Source: Paragordius varius
Taxonomy: Eukaryota; Nematomorpha
Assembly: GCA_964247055.1 (NCBI GenBank)
Contig: OZ176050.1
Location: 11,594,001-11,658,000 of the forward strand
DNA length: 64,000 nucleotides
Direction of reading: 5' to 3'
The stretch's first letter is position 1. Every line of letters begins with the position of its first letter. The position numbers and the translations under genes were made by a program. The notes beneath the pieces were generated by a model. That model searched no databases, was not told the DNA's origin, and worked only from the letters and a program-made list of their open reading frames with translations. Shown here one piece after another: positions 12,750-26,137 of this stretch.

Positions 12750-15205
12750 ATATTTTATTACTTGCCCTTTCACGCTTCGCTCTGTCGTAGTCTCACCGAC
12801 AACTATTCTTAACAATTTTCAATAAATAATGGAGGTAAAAAAAATATTAAAGAACATAAATATAAAGAATGTCTTTAATTATTCTTTTCCGGGTTTTTGC
12901 ATAGGTTCTAGTATTGTTTACTCGAAATCGACCATATTTAAACTTCATTTATTAAAGTTAATATTCAACTATCATTGGATTTATTTTAAGATATTCATTT
13001 TACAAAATGGTTAAAACTTTGATTTTGGAATTGGGTTTACACAGCTGGGATCAAGGGATATAAAAAGTAAATCATTTGTGGTTCCTTCTAAAGGAAAGAT
13101 GGATATTATACAAATTCCCCAGAAATTTGTTTAACTGAACTCGTATTTAAGTTTTTTTAAAAATTAACTTCAAAACACGGGTGGACCCCTACCCATAGAC
13201 CTATATGGAAAAAACACTGAGTCAAATTCTTTGCATTATAGGGAAAATATTTGGAATCCTCTTTGATACCATCATCTCATGGGTTATTCGAAAAAATACC
13301 TCAACACTAAATAATCGTTATAGGATTGCGTATTTTTAGGTAAAGGCCCAAAATTAACGGCTAATAAAAATAATGACCTTAATTTTACTTAGGTACGGGC
13401 GATATTTCAAGATTTTAATGAGCTCATATGACTTCATAAATTTTCTGAAAATAGCTCCAAAACAACCCAATTTCTATAGAGTGGCGCATTTTTGGCTGGT
13501 AGCTCCTTACCCAGGGGCAGGTATAAATAAACTTTGGGCAAATTTTTTGCCTTGATATGGGGAATATCTGGAATTATCATGAATTCCATATGTTCCTATT
13601 AGACTCATAGGTTTTTAGAAATTTGTCTCCAAAGGCATGCTGTATCGATATGGGGACGCAGTTTTACGCGGGTAGCCCCCTAACCAGGGGCGTAACAAAA
13701 AAACACTTGATCAAGATTTTTTCCTTAATTCGTCTAATACCTGGAATCATGATTGATTCCATATGCTCTCGCGAGATTTTCAAAGAATGGCCTCAAAATC
13801 AAAAATTCATTCTATAATGGCGCATTTTTCAGGGCAAGGGTCTTATTAAGGGGTAATTTAATAAAACCGCTCTTAAATTTTTGCCTTTTACAAGTAATAT
13901 TTCAAGCCCTTATTAACTCATATGGCCGGATAAGTTTTATAAAGTTTGCGTCCAAGGTCACGCTGTATCGATATGGTGGCGCTACCCAGAAGTCAATATA
14001 AAAAAGACGTTCAATAAAAATATTTTTCTTTATAGGGGAATATCTAGAATAATCATTCATTCCTTATTTCTTAGTTTTTGGAAGAATGGCTTCAAAACTA
14101 AATAATAGCTCAATGGCGCATTTTTTAGGGCGTAAAGGGCCTAACTAACGGCTCATTTTAAAAAAACCACTAGACTTAAATTTTGCCTTTTTACGGGTAA
14201 TATTTCAGGCTCTTAATAAACTTATGTGGCCTGATAAGTTTGAAATTTAACTCTTAAACAACGCCATATTCATATGGTAGCGCAGTTTTAGGCAGGTAGC
14301 TCCCTACCCAGAGGTCGATAAAAAAAGCCCTCGATAAAACTTTTGCCTTTTTACGGAGAATACCTGAAATCATGATTGATTCTATATACTCTCATTAGCT
14401 TTCGGAAAAATAGCCTCAAAACTGAAAAATCATTCTATGGTGGCGCGATTTTCAGGGCGTGAAGGGCCTAATAAACGGAAGCTTGCCACCTAAATATTTG
14501 CCTTCTTACGGGTTATTTTAAGCATCTATAGAACTCATATGGCCTGATAGGTTTTTTGAAATTTAGCCCCAAGGCTATTTCTATATGACGGGGCAGTTTT
14601 TAGCGGGTATCTCTTGCCCAGCACCCAATATAAAAAACGCACGACTAAAATGTTTGGCTTTTAACTGGGAATATCTGAAATCCTTATTGAATTTTACGGT
14701 ATCATACTTTGAGCGAAAAATAGATTCAGAAAATTATTTTTATTATTGCAATTATAAATTAACTAAAATTAAATGTATTTATTCGGTGAATTTTCTATCA
14801 CTACTAGTAATCTCTAACGTAAAAAATTAACATATAAACTAAAAGTTAAAGTATAATTGTGGTTTTTTGCAAATAACATTTTACGAAAGGAGCAGGTAAG
14901 AGGGCCTCAATTAAAAAATCGAGCCGACTATGTTCGGCGCAATAAAAAGTAAAAAAAATAAATGAAATCGAGTCCAACACGTTTCACGGAAAATTATCAC
15001 AAAGACACGATTTATGTGGACTTGTGATTTCAAAAAACCCTTTTTTTACACGGGGTGAGCCTGAACTGGGGGCCTAATTTAAAAAAACGGCGAGGCTATC
15101 TTCGAGGCATTCAATAATCGTTAAATTTTTTTGACATTTGGATTTAAATGGGTCTACCGGTTTTCCGGAAACAGATCACAAAGCTATCATTTTCTATTCT
15201 CCTTT
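12750..15205 (+). repeat. Dispersed repeat block, copy 2, with expanded satellite array
   Basis: Second copy of the block at 1-1510, same orientation. The shared left part starts with CCTTTCACGCTTCGCT and the shared right part (15045-15205) includes CGGGGTGAGCCTGAA. The satellite array runs from about 13180 to 14720, with monomer marks near 13216, 13376, 13537, 13706, 13872, 14012, 14177, 14338, 14494 and 14648. That is ten monomers of about 140-170 bp, against about six in copy 1. The two monomer types alternate as in copy 1. Copy 2 also carries about 340 bp (roughly 14710-15050) absent from copy 1. Short open frames in the array are by-products of the repeat. Confidence 0.85.
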
Positions 15206-16673
15206 TCCGTCAAATATTAATATATGTTGTGATTTGTGTTGTGTCAAAGCTTTAAACCTTATATTGTTGTCTATATTAAAAATTGTTTTACCGGTTTAAT
15301 GCAAAATATTTAAAAATTTAATTTTAACATATACATTTTATACGTTTATTAAATTATACCGAATCAAGTCTATAGCATACTAAATTAATTGGAGAGTTGT
15401 ACGTATTCTAATTGCTGTATTTTCTCCGTTACATATCTTCTGAATACCAGGCACAAATCAGCCCTTAAATATCAGCAAAATTCTACTTTTTTATATTGAT
15501 TAGGAATTTATAGTTGCTCACCGCTTTTGTCATTTGCCTTTAACCACCATATAATTGATTTTAAATAAATGTTGTCTGCTTTTGAAATAATATTTAGACT
15601 AGGGTTGCAGGTGGTGCTTCAGAATTTTCCAATCGACGAAAACAATTAAAAACCAAATAAATACGACATTTCATAATAGAAAAAATTTTGGTAAAATCAT
15701 AAAATTTATATCATTTACTTTAAATTTAAAATATTATATTTTAACAATAATTTATTCATAAATATATCTATTTTGTTTATTTATAATTAGTTTGGTAATA
15801 GGTCCTCTTAGGGCCGTTTAATATATATTAATACTTATTACCCTTAAATTGGATTTCAGGGATTATTATGAGATTTAGGTAAAAATTACCATTATTTAAA
15901 ACTTATATAGACCAAACCAGGAAAATAAAGTTTAATTCCTGATTTTTAAAATATAGGTATTCTAAATATATTAAGTTCAAAATTGTAATGAAATAAATAG
16001 TAGATTTAGTGGTTTTAATTTTTTTACAGTCCGCTATTTTTGGCCCACTAAGTTATTTATGTTGGCCCCTGATTCAGGCCTATAACTTTACAAAAATTAA
16101 ATTGTTAAAAGATTTATGGTTTATTATTATAAAGGGTATTTTGAGTAAAACGATTTTCCTTATGGACCTAAGTTTAAATAATTTATGAATATAAATGAAT
16201 GCTTATTATGTGAGAAATATTTTTTAGTAGTTTAATTAAGTTTTAGTGTGTTAATAGAAAGTTTAAGTTATGTTAAAAAATGTTTAATGCCCTGTATGCT
16301 TGGCTGAACAATACTACAATTGTAGGCAGAAAACAACTAATTAACTTTTTTAAAAGAACGGTTTAATTTGAATTAGAAAATTTTAGTTTTAATCCTGATT
16401 ATACATAACAATCCAACCCGGTTGCCTCGTTAAATTCAATTTTATCCAAATAATCCTACATATCTGGATATACTTTCCTCACCAAAAAAGTACAAAGTGA
16501 TTTAATTATGTTACAAAACAATAGATATGGATAAATATTTATTTAGTTTTTTATTAATAAAATGGGATATCATAAAATATTATGTTTTATAAAATTATGG
16601 GAGATATTGAGCAGTAGCATCACAATGATTGAGCTGGAACACATTCCACATATACGGTTTCAAAATTTGGACT
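15206..16673. other. AT-rich stretch downstream of the homeobox gene
   Basis: About 1.5 kb that probably holds the 3' UTR of the minus-strand homeobox gene and intergenic DNA. No other exon or element is supported. Confidence 0.5.
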
Positions 16674-17757
16674 TCACTTTGTTTTTCGGAGTTTGGCTCT
16701 GCGATTCTTAAACCAAATCTAAATATCAAAAACGGACATTAAAGCAATGAAATTAAGAATTAATTTTACGTATTTTTAAGGAGTTAAGCAAGACAATGTT
16801 TTTTACCTCGATTCTTTCTTCACGCAAATTAATATTGCTAGCCAATTGTTCTCGTTCATGGATATCGGGGTAAGGAGATTTCCTAAACGAAAGTTCCAAT
16901 TGTTCGATTTGGTGATCTGTGTAAATAGTTCTATGCCTCCGTCTCCGTTTTTGTTTGAGTGTCGTGCATAAATCCTGAACACTAATTTCGGGTAGGACAG
17001 AACCGTCAGTCGTATTCGATTTATGATATGTTTCACTCATCGTATTATCAACATTATTTGTGGCTGTAGAAATAATGGAGAGACAATTATCAAAGGAAAA
17101 CACCCTGGAAGTCCCATAATGCTGATTTATACCACCAAGGAGAAATGGAGATAGTAAATTACTTTTTGAGGATGTACTACCACTGCTATAGAAGCTTTTA
17201 GTTTCATCGTCATACGAACTATTATTACTGGTTGAAGATAAGCGAGTGTCAATTGCTGACCCAACCCCATCATTCCTAGGTAAATTTGTATTCGCCGAAT
17301 CGATCTCTACATTCTCAACGTAGAAATCTATGTCTTTGCGTGTTTTGTTTAAACTTTCGTGAGTTGTTATGTCTAAAGTCTTGGTAGGGTTAAATGGTAG
17401 AAAATCAGACTTTAAAAATGGGGTTGTTGTCGATGCCCACAGACTGGCATAATATCTCTGTAAGGATTGTATATACTGGCCATATAGAAGTTGCTGATAC
17501 AAGGAGGATGCGTTTGAAGCATTCAATATGGCTTCGTTAAAGTAATTGCTGATATAGCTCTCATTACAATTATTGTTGTGATTTGTGGATGTTAGACCAA
17601 AATATGTAGATGTTTCATTTCTACTATTATTAGCATTGGGAATCGATAGATTTAGTGGGTTCATTGAAGTTAAAAATTGATTTTTTAGCAAGTTATTATC
17701 GGAACTGAAACCCATAACGCAACTGGTATTGTTAAATGGTATGCCAAATTGAAGCAT
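16674..17757 (-). CDS. gsc: Goosecoid-like K50 homeobox transcription factor
   Basis: Predicted 331-residue homeodomain protein in two exons, 17757-16807 and 16718-16674 (88-nt intron). The homeodomain is at the C-terminus. Exon 1 gives [18 protein letters not shown] and then [20 protein letters not shown]; exon 2 gives [14 protein letters not shown] and stops. Lysine at homeodomain position 50 (WFKNRR) puts it in the K50 paired-like group (Gsc, Otx, Pitx). RHRTIYTD plus REQLA and LREER fit goosecoid best. The N-terminal 260 residues are Ser/Asn/Thr-rich and low complexity. A possible eh1-like repressor motif is [10 protein letters not shown] (around residue 220); its identity is tentative. 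The protein ends only four residues after RRAKL, shorter than usual goosecoid tails. Otx or Pitx assignment is less likely but not excluded. Confidence 0.85.
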
Positions 17758-20652
17758 AAAAATGAGTTTTGAAACTTTTTTTTCAATTATAAGTTTTTAT
17801 AATTGGTACTATAAGGTATTTTATAAAATATATTTGCCTATCATATTAAACATTATTCAGAAGATAATTATAATGATATATGTATTAAGATATTTAAAGA
17901 TATTCATATTAATTAGTTTTGTTAATGATATAAAAGATTATTTTGTTATTTATTTAAAGGATTAAAATTATTGAATTGAATATATGGATGTATATAATGT
18001 TTGAATAGGTGTATACATACATGCCCATGTATGTTTGTTTATGGAACAAAAAAGGACAAATTTCAATGAGTTTATTTTCAAGGTAGACTCCAAGTCTCCC
18101 ACAATTTAAAATATCACTTCAAAATGTCTTGAACAATATTTGTAATATAAACCCTCTCTTGTTTATTAAAAAACTAATTAAGACATATTAATATTGCATA
18201 ACAATATTGAATAATGGTATACCATGTAGTTAAAATATAACGAATAATTATTAAAAACTACTTTTGTCTTTGTGTGTGTGAAAATTTCGGTATTTCTTTT
18301 TTTTTTCATTTGAAAGGGTGATACTTGTAAAGAAATCACTTGAAAATGAGTGGGAAAACAGATAATATATCCTTACAAATATACTATTACCTTATGATAT
18401 TAATTAAATGTTTTACAACAGACATTTTGGAACCTGGGTCTATAAAAAACGCAACCGTATATGTTGTTCTTTTAGTTACCTGTAAAATACTTAAAAATAT
18501 CAGGAGCAGAAAATGTAAGTAAAAAAACTTTCCCACACGAAGATATATTAAAGTTTTTTTAATTAATCTCATTATTTTTATTAAAAACAACATAAAAATA
18601 ATATTAATTTGTGGTAATATGTTTTACATATTAAGCTTCCTGTCTTTTAAGTGTCTGTTGTGAAAAAAATATTTATTTTTTAAGATTTCGTGACTATTTC
18701 ATTTGTTACCTATTAGAGTCTCACACAATTTAATACTAAGTTTTACATCTCCATATCTAATTATAATAACTCTATATATTTCGTTAATTATATTAGATTA
18801 ATTTAATTAGTAATTATTACTACACATACTTCAGATAGATAGGTAGTGTTTTTAAAATCGTAGACTTTCTGGCGCATAATCCAAAAGGGGTGTTTTTGTG
18901 AAAAATCATATAATTTTTTTACTTATATATTCACTAAGGTATTTATAATTAAAGACTTTACAGGGGAGACATAGTGTCACCAAAAATGTCGTTTATTATT
19001 CAATAAAATATATTTAAATATATAAATTTAAATTTTTTCATTTTAATTTAGTAAAAATGTAAATTGGTAAGTGGAGTATTTACAAGTGGTCATATAATAT
19101 TAATTTTATCATAATACTCATCTTTTAAATTTTTAATAATGTAATTTTAGATATTATGCCTGAAATGAAATTGTTTGTCAATTATATTAGATTATTCATT
19201 ATATGCATTTATTTACATAATTTCAAATTTTTGATTTTATATTTTAACCCTATAGCAGGTTGCTATGCGAACATAACATTGATACATTGTCAACAAAAGA
19301 AGTCTCTGTTCAGTAAATGGCAAAAAAGCCTAAAATAAAGTTTTTAAAATACAAATAAATAATTAATTAATTATAAATAAATTTTATATATAAATTGTTT
19401 ACAGTTAAAATTTTTGCGTTTTGACCATGCTCATATGCGTTGCAATATATTATTTGGGTGTGCCGAGAAATCTGATAATATCGTATCATTTATTTATGGT
19501 TTAATGAATACTTTTAGGGATTATATACCGTTTTGATTAAATATTTTTGTCATAAAGGTTATCAGTGAGAAATGAAAAAAATAATTAATAAAAAATAAAC
19601 TTGATAAGTAAATTCACATTAATTCATCACATATTTATCTTTTTGTATACGCGATGGCATTTCGGGGTAGTTTTTACCACAGAGCTTGAAAACTGCTGTT
19701 TAAAAAGTTGTTTTGGTTAAAATTTCATAATCAAGCTCTCTTCTCCCTCATTAGATAAAAATTTGCAATTAGGCTTTCCCGAGTTAATTATTTATATTTT
19801 TAACCAATATATGCATTTGTTTTCCAGTTGTATTAATTTAAAAAAATTAAAAGAAAACAATGGCGGTCGAAAATTTTGAGATGAATTTTTATGTTTCATT
19901 TTTTAAATAATTTTTTTTGTGTAATGCGCCTTAGAGTTATAGAAAGCATATATTTAGCCCAATGTTAAAAATATATTTTAAGATTTTCAATTTTTCAATG
20001 GTCCGAGGGTATAAATTTACTCCAAAAGGACATAATGTGTGAATATTGAAAACCGTTTTGATTTCAAGGTGAAATATTTATAAAATCAAGTTCGTATATA
20101 TAATGATATCGTTTTGTTAATATAAACATTACTTTTAATTTTTACAGTATTTCTGTCACGTTCACTTGGTAGTGACGGTGTTTTAAAAATCAGCTTTTCA
20201 AATTAGTGACCTGTCTGTGATCACATCACTGAAGAAAATGTATAAAGCCATAATTAAATTCAAATGAGGACGCTTCCCAAAAATCACCGCAAAGCGATGA
20301 TTGTTGGTATACTCAAAGACTAATTTAAAAATTAAACCATTATATCTTTATCTTTAATTTGTGAGGATTTTATTAGCGAAAAACGCTTACAAAGTCGGAG
20401 CCAAGATTTAGGCGAACGTGTTTCGATTATGTTTGGATTCAAAAAAGGAATAAAAATTTCCTTTAAATGGACATTCCCATTTTTCCAATTAGCTTGAAGA
20501 CACAATTTTATTAGGGGCGAGATAACGCGGAAACCATTTCAGATAAATGATTTTATTATGCTCTGTGCATTCACTACGAGCAAAAATATCTTTTGTAATA
20601 TTTGAATGGTACACGATTTTCGGATTCCTTCAAAATTAACATTTTATATTTA
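17758..20652. other. AT-rich upstream region of the homeobox gene
   Basis: Nearly 3 kb of non-coding sequence upstream of the homeobox gene and so a candidate regulatory region. A possible small exon on the minus strand at 18479-18391 was considered and not accepted. No element boundary is clear. Confidence 0.4.
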
Positions 20653-20928
20653 CAGTAAAAATTAAAATTATACGGACAAAATGCAAAAATATAAAGACAA
20701 ATTTTATCTAAAAAATAGCCATACTTTTATAAACCTTAATTATTCATATATAAGCTATTTGGTACAATTGTAAGACATAGAATTGATTGTGCTATTAATA
20801 TATCTCTATTCCACCATTTACTATTTAAAACAATGAGTTTTTGAAAAATTAAAAAGTATGGTTGTCTTTCATTAAAAAATGTTTGTCTTTATTTTTTCGT
20901 TTTGTCCGTATAATTTCAGTTTTTACTA
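20653..20928. mobile_element. Tc1/mariner-type MITE (foldback)
   Basis: A 276-bp hairpin whose ends are CAGTAAAAATTAAAATTATA and the near-complement at 20895-20928 (TTTTGTCCGTATAATTTCAG). The inner arms also pair, for example ATAGCCATACTTTT with AAAAAGTATGGTTG. It is flanked by TA on both sides, the mariner-type target duplication. It has no coding capacity. Single ends of similar sequence occur near 28850, 41097 and 42110. Confidence 0.75.
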
Positions 20929-22108
20929 TAAATATATAAGTACAAATGAATACACTGACTCACTGCCAATCTTATGTAATTCAATTTATAAATCTAAGCC
21001 ACAGTTAATAAAGGAATTATACCGATATAAAATATGACATAGAACTTCAATTATGGCAATATCAAACGTAATCTTAACATAATTGAATTTAATGTATAAT
21101 AATTAATATAATAGGGAATCAATATAAATATCAAGAAAAAAATATTTTTTTTGTAGGATACATGATTCCCATGGTGCTTTTAGATTTTTTGGGGTTACGA
21201 TACAATCAAAAGAATTATTTTAATTTTATAGTAAATACAGAAACGCAAGCAAATTTAGATACTTTTGGTTAAATATTATTTGTTAAGGTTGCTTTAATTA
21301 TCTTAATATTTATGTATTATATTTTAAAAGTTAAACAATGTTTATATTATAAATTTTTTAGTTCTCATAAGATCAAAAATCCGGAGTAATCAAATATTTA
21401 AATTTATTTTAAATTATGAAAACATTTTTTTGGAACATTAATTTTTTGCCAAATTTGTTGGACCGTGTTTAAAGGCATTTTGGGGCATAAAAAGTTGGTT
21501 ATTCCTAATTTTTCTATCCTTTCAGAATTTTGAATTTAGAGCTTTTTCGCTACTAACTTTTATTTTAGCCTAAACTAAACCGAATTATACAAAGGGTTTT
21601 AATATTGTTTTATTTTTATAAATTTTTTCATTGCTTTATAATACTTTAAAATAAACTTCAACAAAATTTACTATAAAAAGGTGGTTAAAGAAGCATGCTT
21701 TTTTAAAAAATGATTTCGATGTGACAATCTTACTTTCCTATTTAAAAATTATTTTATCGCTCCATCGGCCTCAATTTATCAGCACATTAACTTGTCTTAA
21801 CGGGTTTTATAAATGCATTCTGAATTAGACATATTATAATAAAAAACTATTTATTATATATCATCACATATTTTAGATCATTTGTTTACAATCAAAAAAA
21901 TTAATTAGTTTGCGTTAATATTGCGTTTATGAAAAAATATCATAAATTAATGTAACTTTATATTTGGTCCGCAAACCCCAAAACAAAAAGGATCCTAACA
22001 ATTTTAATATATTCTAGCATATTTATGTATTTCATTTAGATATTTTCAATATCCCCGATTTTGTGCTCTCTATGAAAATTCAATTAACTGTTGATTATTG
22101 ATTTAAAT
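20929..22108. other. Intergenic, nothing identified
   Basis: AT-rich sequence. The last eight bases (ATTTAAAT) are the left target duplication of the second hAT element. Confidence 0.5.
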
Positions 22109-24083
22109 CAGTGATACACAAACCGCGGCCCGCGGGCCGCATGCGGCCGAGTGCTTTAAAATTTCCCTATGACCATGTTGATACTTATATCTTATTGATG
22201 AATTATCAAAATACACATAAACGAATTGCTCATTTTGATATTAATTTATTTTCTTTAGATTTAATTTTGGTAATTTCATTTTTTACCCAATTTGAAATGC
22301 AGAAAAATTTCACCTCATTAAAATGATTTCAAAAATCTTAGCACACGTTGTTTCTGTTTCTGATTTCTATTTTCTTTTCTAATTTGAAAATTTGTTGCAT
22401 TCCTTTTTTGTTTTTAGGCAAGCTTTTCACCCAAACTTGTATGTACATATTCTTTTCATTGCTATCCTGCGCTATTTTTTATACTTATTCCCAAATTCAA
22501 AACTTCATTAAATTTTGACCTGCTTTTTATAGCATTCATACATTCCTATTTTTTTGAAAAAAATTACATAATATTTAAAAATAAATTTAAATTGATGATT
22601 AATGCTAAAAAACGTAAATTATCCGATGAATCGCTCCTTTAAAAAGAATAAGAAAAATTCTTTTTCGTTTTAAATAAAAATGTTGATACCTGATATGTAA
22701 CGACAACATAATTATAAAAAAATACAATATGTAAGACCTATCAATGTGCGCTCTTCGTGAGATTTTGCAACGAAAACATAATCAACGAGAATTTAAAATT
22801 TTTACCAATGAATAATACCACAAAGAAAGTTATTTTCTCGAACTAATTAGCACTTTTTACGATAATAATGGCATATATATGAAAAAATTGAATTCGAGCA
22901 CAGATGGCTGTCCCTCTATGATTGGAATAAACAAAGGATTAAATCCTCTATGGAAAAACAAATATAATATGCAAAATATTTTATCCTTTCACTGCTTTAT
23001 TAATCAGCAAAACTTGGTTTCGCGTGTAAAAATAAATCACTATCAAACGGTTGTGGATATAGTTAACTACATCCGTGGCAGAAAATTCAACCGCCGTAAA
23101 TTCAAAAACCTTCTGTAAGATATTCACAGTGGTTTGATGATTATTACTTATAAAAGATAACAGAAAGTTTGACGAGGAATAGTGACAAATATGGGGTTTA
23201 TTAGCCTACGTGTGCGACATTATTTATATACTTGATATTTTAATACAAGTCTTCAAGGGTGCAAAATAATACCCAATTTGCTAACCAAATATTTTCTTTT
23301 TAAGAAAAAATAATATATATAAAGAAGATTTATTAATTAAAACACTCCTATATATTCCAACACTTAAAACGATTCCTAAAGAAAATATAGAATTTACCGC
23401 TTATTAATTTAATAATATACAATCATTTAACCTTTTTATCTTATGAGAAGAAGTTCGAATTTCTAGAATTAATAAAAATAAAAATGCTTAATCCTTGAAA
23501 ACATGGCATATGGAAATCTTCCATATTGAGCAACTTAAGCATTTCAATTTTGATCAGGCGGATATGATTAATAAATTTGTACATTTTAAAAATGATTCCA
23601 ATTTGGAGGCTATATTCAAGGAGAATTGTAGAGAAGAAAGATATGTAGAGTTTTGGCAGGATGTGCCAAATAAATAAGAAAATATAAAAAAATGTGCTCA
23701 AGTTAGCCTAACTCTTTTTCCCTCTTACACGTGCGAGACGGCATAATCAGAAATGAAGTATGTCAAGAATACATGCAGAAATCGCTTAACCGATGATCAT
23801 AGGACGACGTATTAAGATTGGCCTGTCATGAGGCGAAACCAAATTTGTCAAAAATTATTGGTTAATATCAAAATAAATGTTGTTATCAAATATTTCAATT
23901 TTTTAAACTAAATGGTGCAAAACGAGTTTTTAGCTGGATTTACATACGATCCGCAAAAAATTCATTGTGTTGAATATATGTGCATATGTGTCAAATAGCT
24001 AGGAAATATTTGTCATTGTTCATGGCCCTCGAAAAAAATATATTTTATTTAGCCCGTCAAATTTTTTTTGGTGAGTACCACTG
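22109..24083 (+). mobile_element. hAT DNA transposon, second copy, opposite orientation
   Basis: A 1975-bp element with left end CAGTGATACACAAACCGCGG and the GC-rich palindrome at 22121-22148. The right end, read inward, is CAGTGGTACTCACC. The perfect 8-bp duplication ATTTAAAT flanks it (22101-22108 and 24084-24091). Transposase remains are on the plus strand: a frame at 22879-23118 has SSTDGCPSMIGINKGL (family STDGAPAMLG) and CFINQQNLVSR, then VVDIVNYIRGRKFNRRKFKNL. A frame at 23495-23677 covers a later part. The ORF is broken. It has about 280 bp that the copy at 10646-12343 lacks, so that copy is probably internally deleted. Confidence 0.9.
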
Positions 24084-24091
24084 ATTTAAAT

Positions 24092-26137
24092 TCAGGTGTT
24101 TGTTAGAAATAGGAGCTCCTCCAATTTTGGACTGTCGATCTTAAACTAATTTTTTTCTTTTTCTTTAATAAAATAAATTGTTTCATTCCAAAACACCGTA
24201 TAGTATTTTATCTTTAAAAAATATCATCGAGGGGCAAAAAATAAATATAATTCACATAAATATATAAGATTCAAATATTAATATACAATTCTTAAATATA
24301 TATCCTAATTGTTAAATTATTTGGGGATATTTTAAGATACATTTTGAAAATCCATAAAATACCGATGATATTGAGTATTAAAAAATATATTGAAATTGCC
24401 TTTAAGGTAAAAAAATATTTTGAAAGAATTAAATTAAAAAGTCCATTTTCCATCTTCATAGGTTTATAGGTAAACCATAATATCGAGAATTTTAGGACTA
24501 TATTAACGAAAATGCCTCTCTAGTCACCGGAGTTAGCGGATGCTATGGTTAAGGTCCAATCATTTGTACAAACCGCATGATCTCCCATCAAGATTTACAT
24601 TTTCACCTGTTAAATATAATGCAAGATAATCACTCATTAAGTTGTTGTTGAAAAGAAGCCCATCCTTTTAAACTATTCTTATAAAGTAGACGACGGTCAT
24701 CAAATTTGCCAAAAGTAATCCGGTGTTAATGCAGTTAGGGCATATCCACCTATGAACTATGAATCAATTTTTCCTATTCTAGTTTTCTACCTAATATTAG
24801 AAGGCAGGCACGTCTCAGGGTTAAACCCTTCACATGACACCTGCTACAGTAATCAATGCCTTGGGCAACGAAGTTCTGAATACGCTCTTTGGCATCATCG
24901 GTTCTGCGATTTTGCTATTTCTAACGGTTTCGAGGCATCATAGCAAGCCTTAGCTAAACTAATAAAATATTTTAAAATTTTATAAAGAGTTAAGATATAA
25001 ATATATCAAATTTGTAAGCTAACTTCTAACCGGATATAGAGTTTAATACCATGCCGCATCAGTCAGACCAATACGGTGTTAGAAGATGGTGAGGAATAGT
25101 ATAAACCCCCTTTATGTTTTGTTTCATCTACCTTTTCCTCGCACCACTTCTCCGATGGAAAAGGAGTTCTTTCTCTATTTGTTTTCTTAAGGAAAAGCCT
25201 TTCCAGTGTGTAGCGGTTATTAAAACTTTAGCTTCTGCATACACGCCTCGTAAAACGTGCTATAACCATATTTATAATACCAAAATGATTGGTGCTAATT
25301 ATAGTTTTCGATCAAGCACCTCCAATATCAAACATCCATGATTATGCCATATTTGATATCAAGTATATTAAAACCCGCCACACACTTAATCATATTTAAT
25401 AAAAATTACGTCATTGAGTTAGAAATGAATCTTTACTCATTTGAAAACATCGCCAAATAAACGCTACAGGTTCTATTTTGTAAGAACTTGCTTTGTGGAT
25501 GCATTTAAAGTAGACCAATTATGCATATAAGCAATTTAATTTTACGGCTGCCTTTTTAGATCGCCATAAACTCATCAGGCCCGAGGGCCCCTATATATCT
25601 ATGTATAATAAAAGTTGCTGGCCGATAGATCTCAACTTCTCGTATGACCTGGATACCGCTATAAGCTTTTTTCCAGAATTTTCCTTTAGGCCAATATTTT
25701 AATTGTCCCCACCATATCTGCTCGTGAGCCGGTTAACAAACTGCATCTAAATAAATAACGCTTATAATTCCAATATCTGGGGTCTAATTTAGATAATAAC
25801 TAGTAATTTAAGGGATATAACGCGTTTTTAGATTAATTTTAATATAACGGTTAAGGTAAAAAAGAAACAAGAGGACAAACTGATAACGTAAAAACGACTA
25901 TGACCATGCAAAGTTCGATATATATGCACAAAATTGTTATGTAAAACTCCAAGTCGAAATGTGAGTATCGAAGAGTGCCAAAAAAACTATACTACAGTCA
26001 TAAATATAATTAACGAAGAGTTTCCCATTTCAATATGTATTTTTAGCTTTCTAATACGAAATCAAGAAAAGGCGAGGGTATATCTTTGGATATCGTTGGC
26101 GAATGCCAGTTAAGGCACACCGGGAATGTTTAAACTT
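24092..26137. other. Less AT-rich non-genic region, probably old repeat remains
   Basis: Base composition is visibly less AT-rich than the surroundings, and the minus strand around 25740-24800 contains short protein-like stretches. None forms an intact gene or a family I can name. It may be a decayed mobile element. Confidence 0.35.

Noticed and set aside
12829-14830. Several short plus-strand ORFs of 60-82 residues
   Set aside because: They lie in the satellite monomers and follow the repeat, not a gene.
18391-18479. Possible 89-nt minus-strand exon with TTACAG before and GTAATA after
   Set aside because: No family match, no partner exon, and it does not join the homeobox gene in a convincing way.
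24800-25740. Protein-like fragments on the minus strand
   Set aside because: Too decayed to assign to any family; kept only as probable repeat remains.
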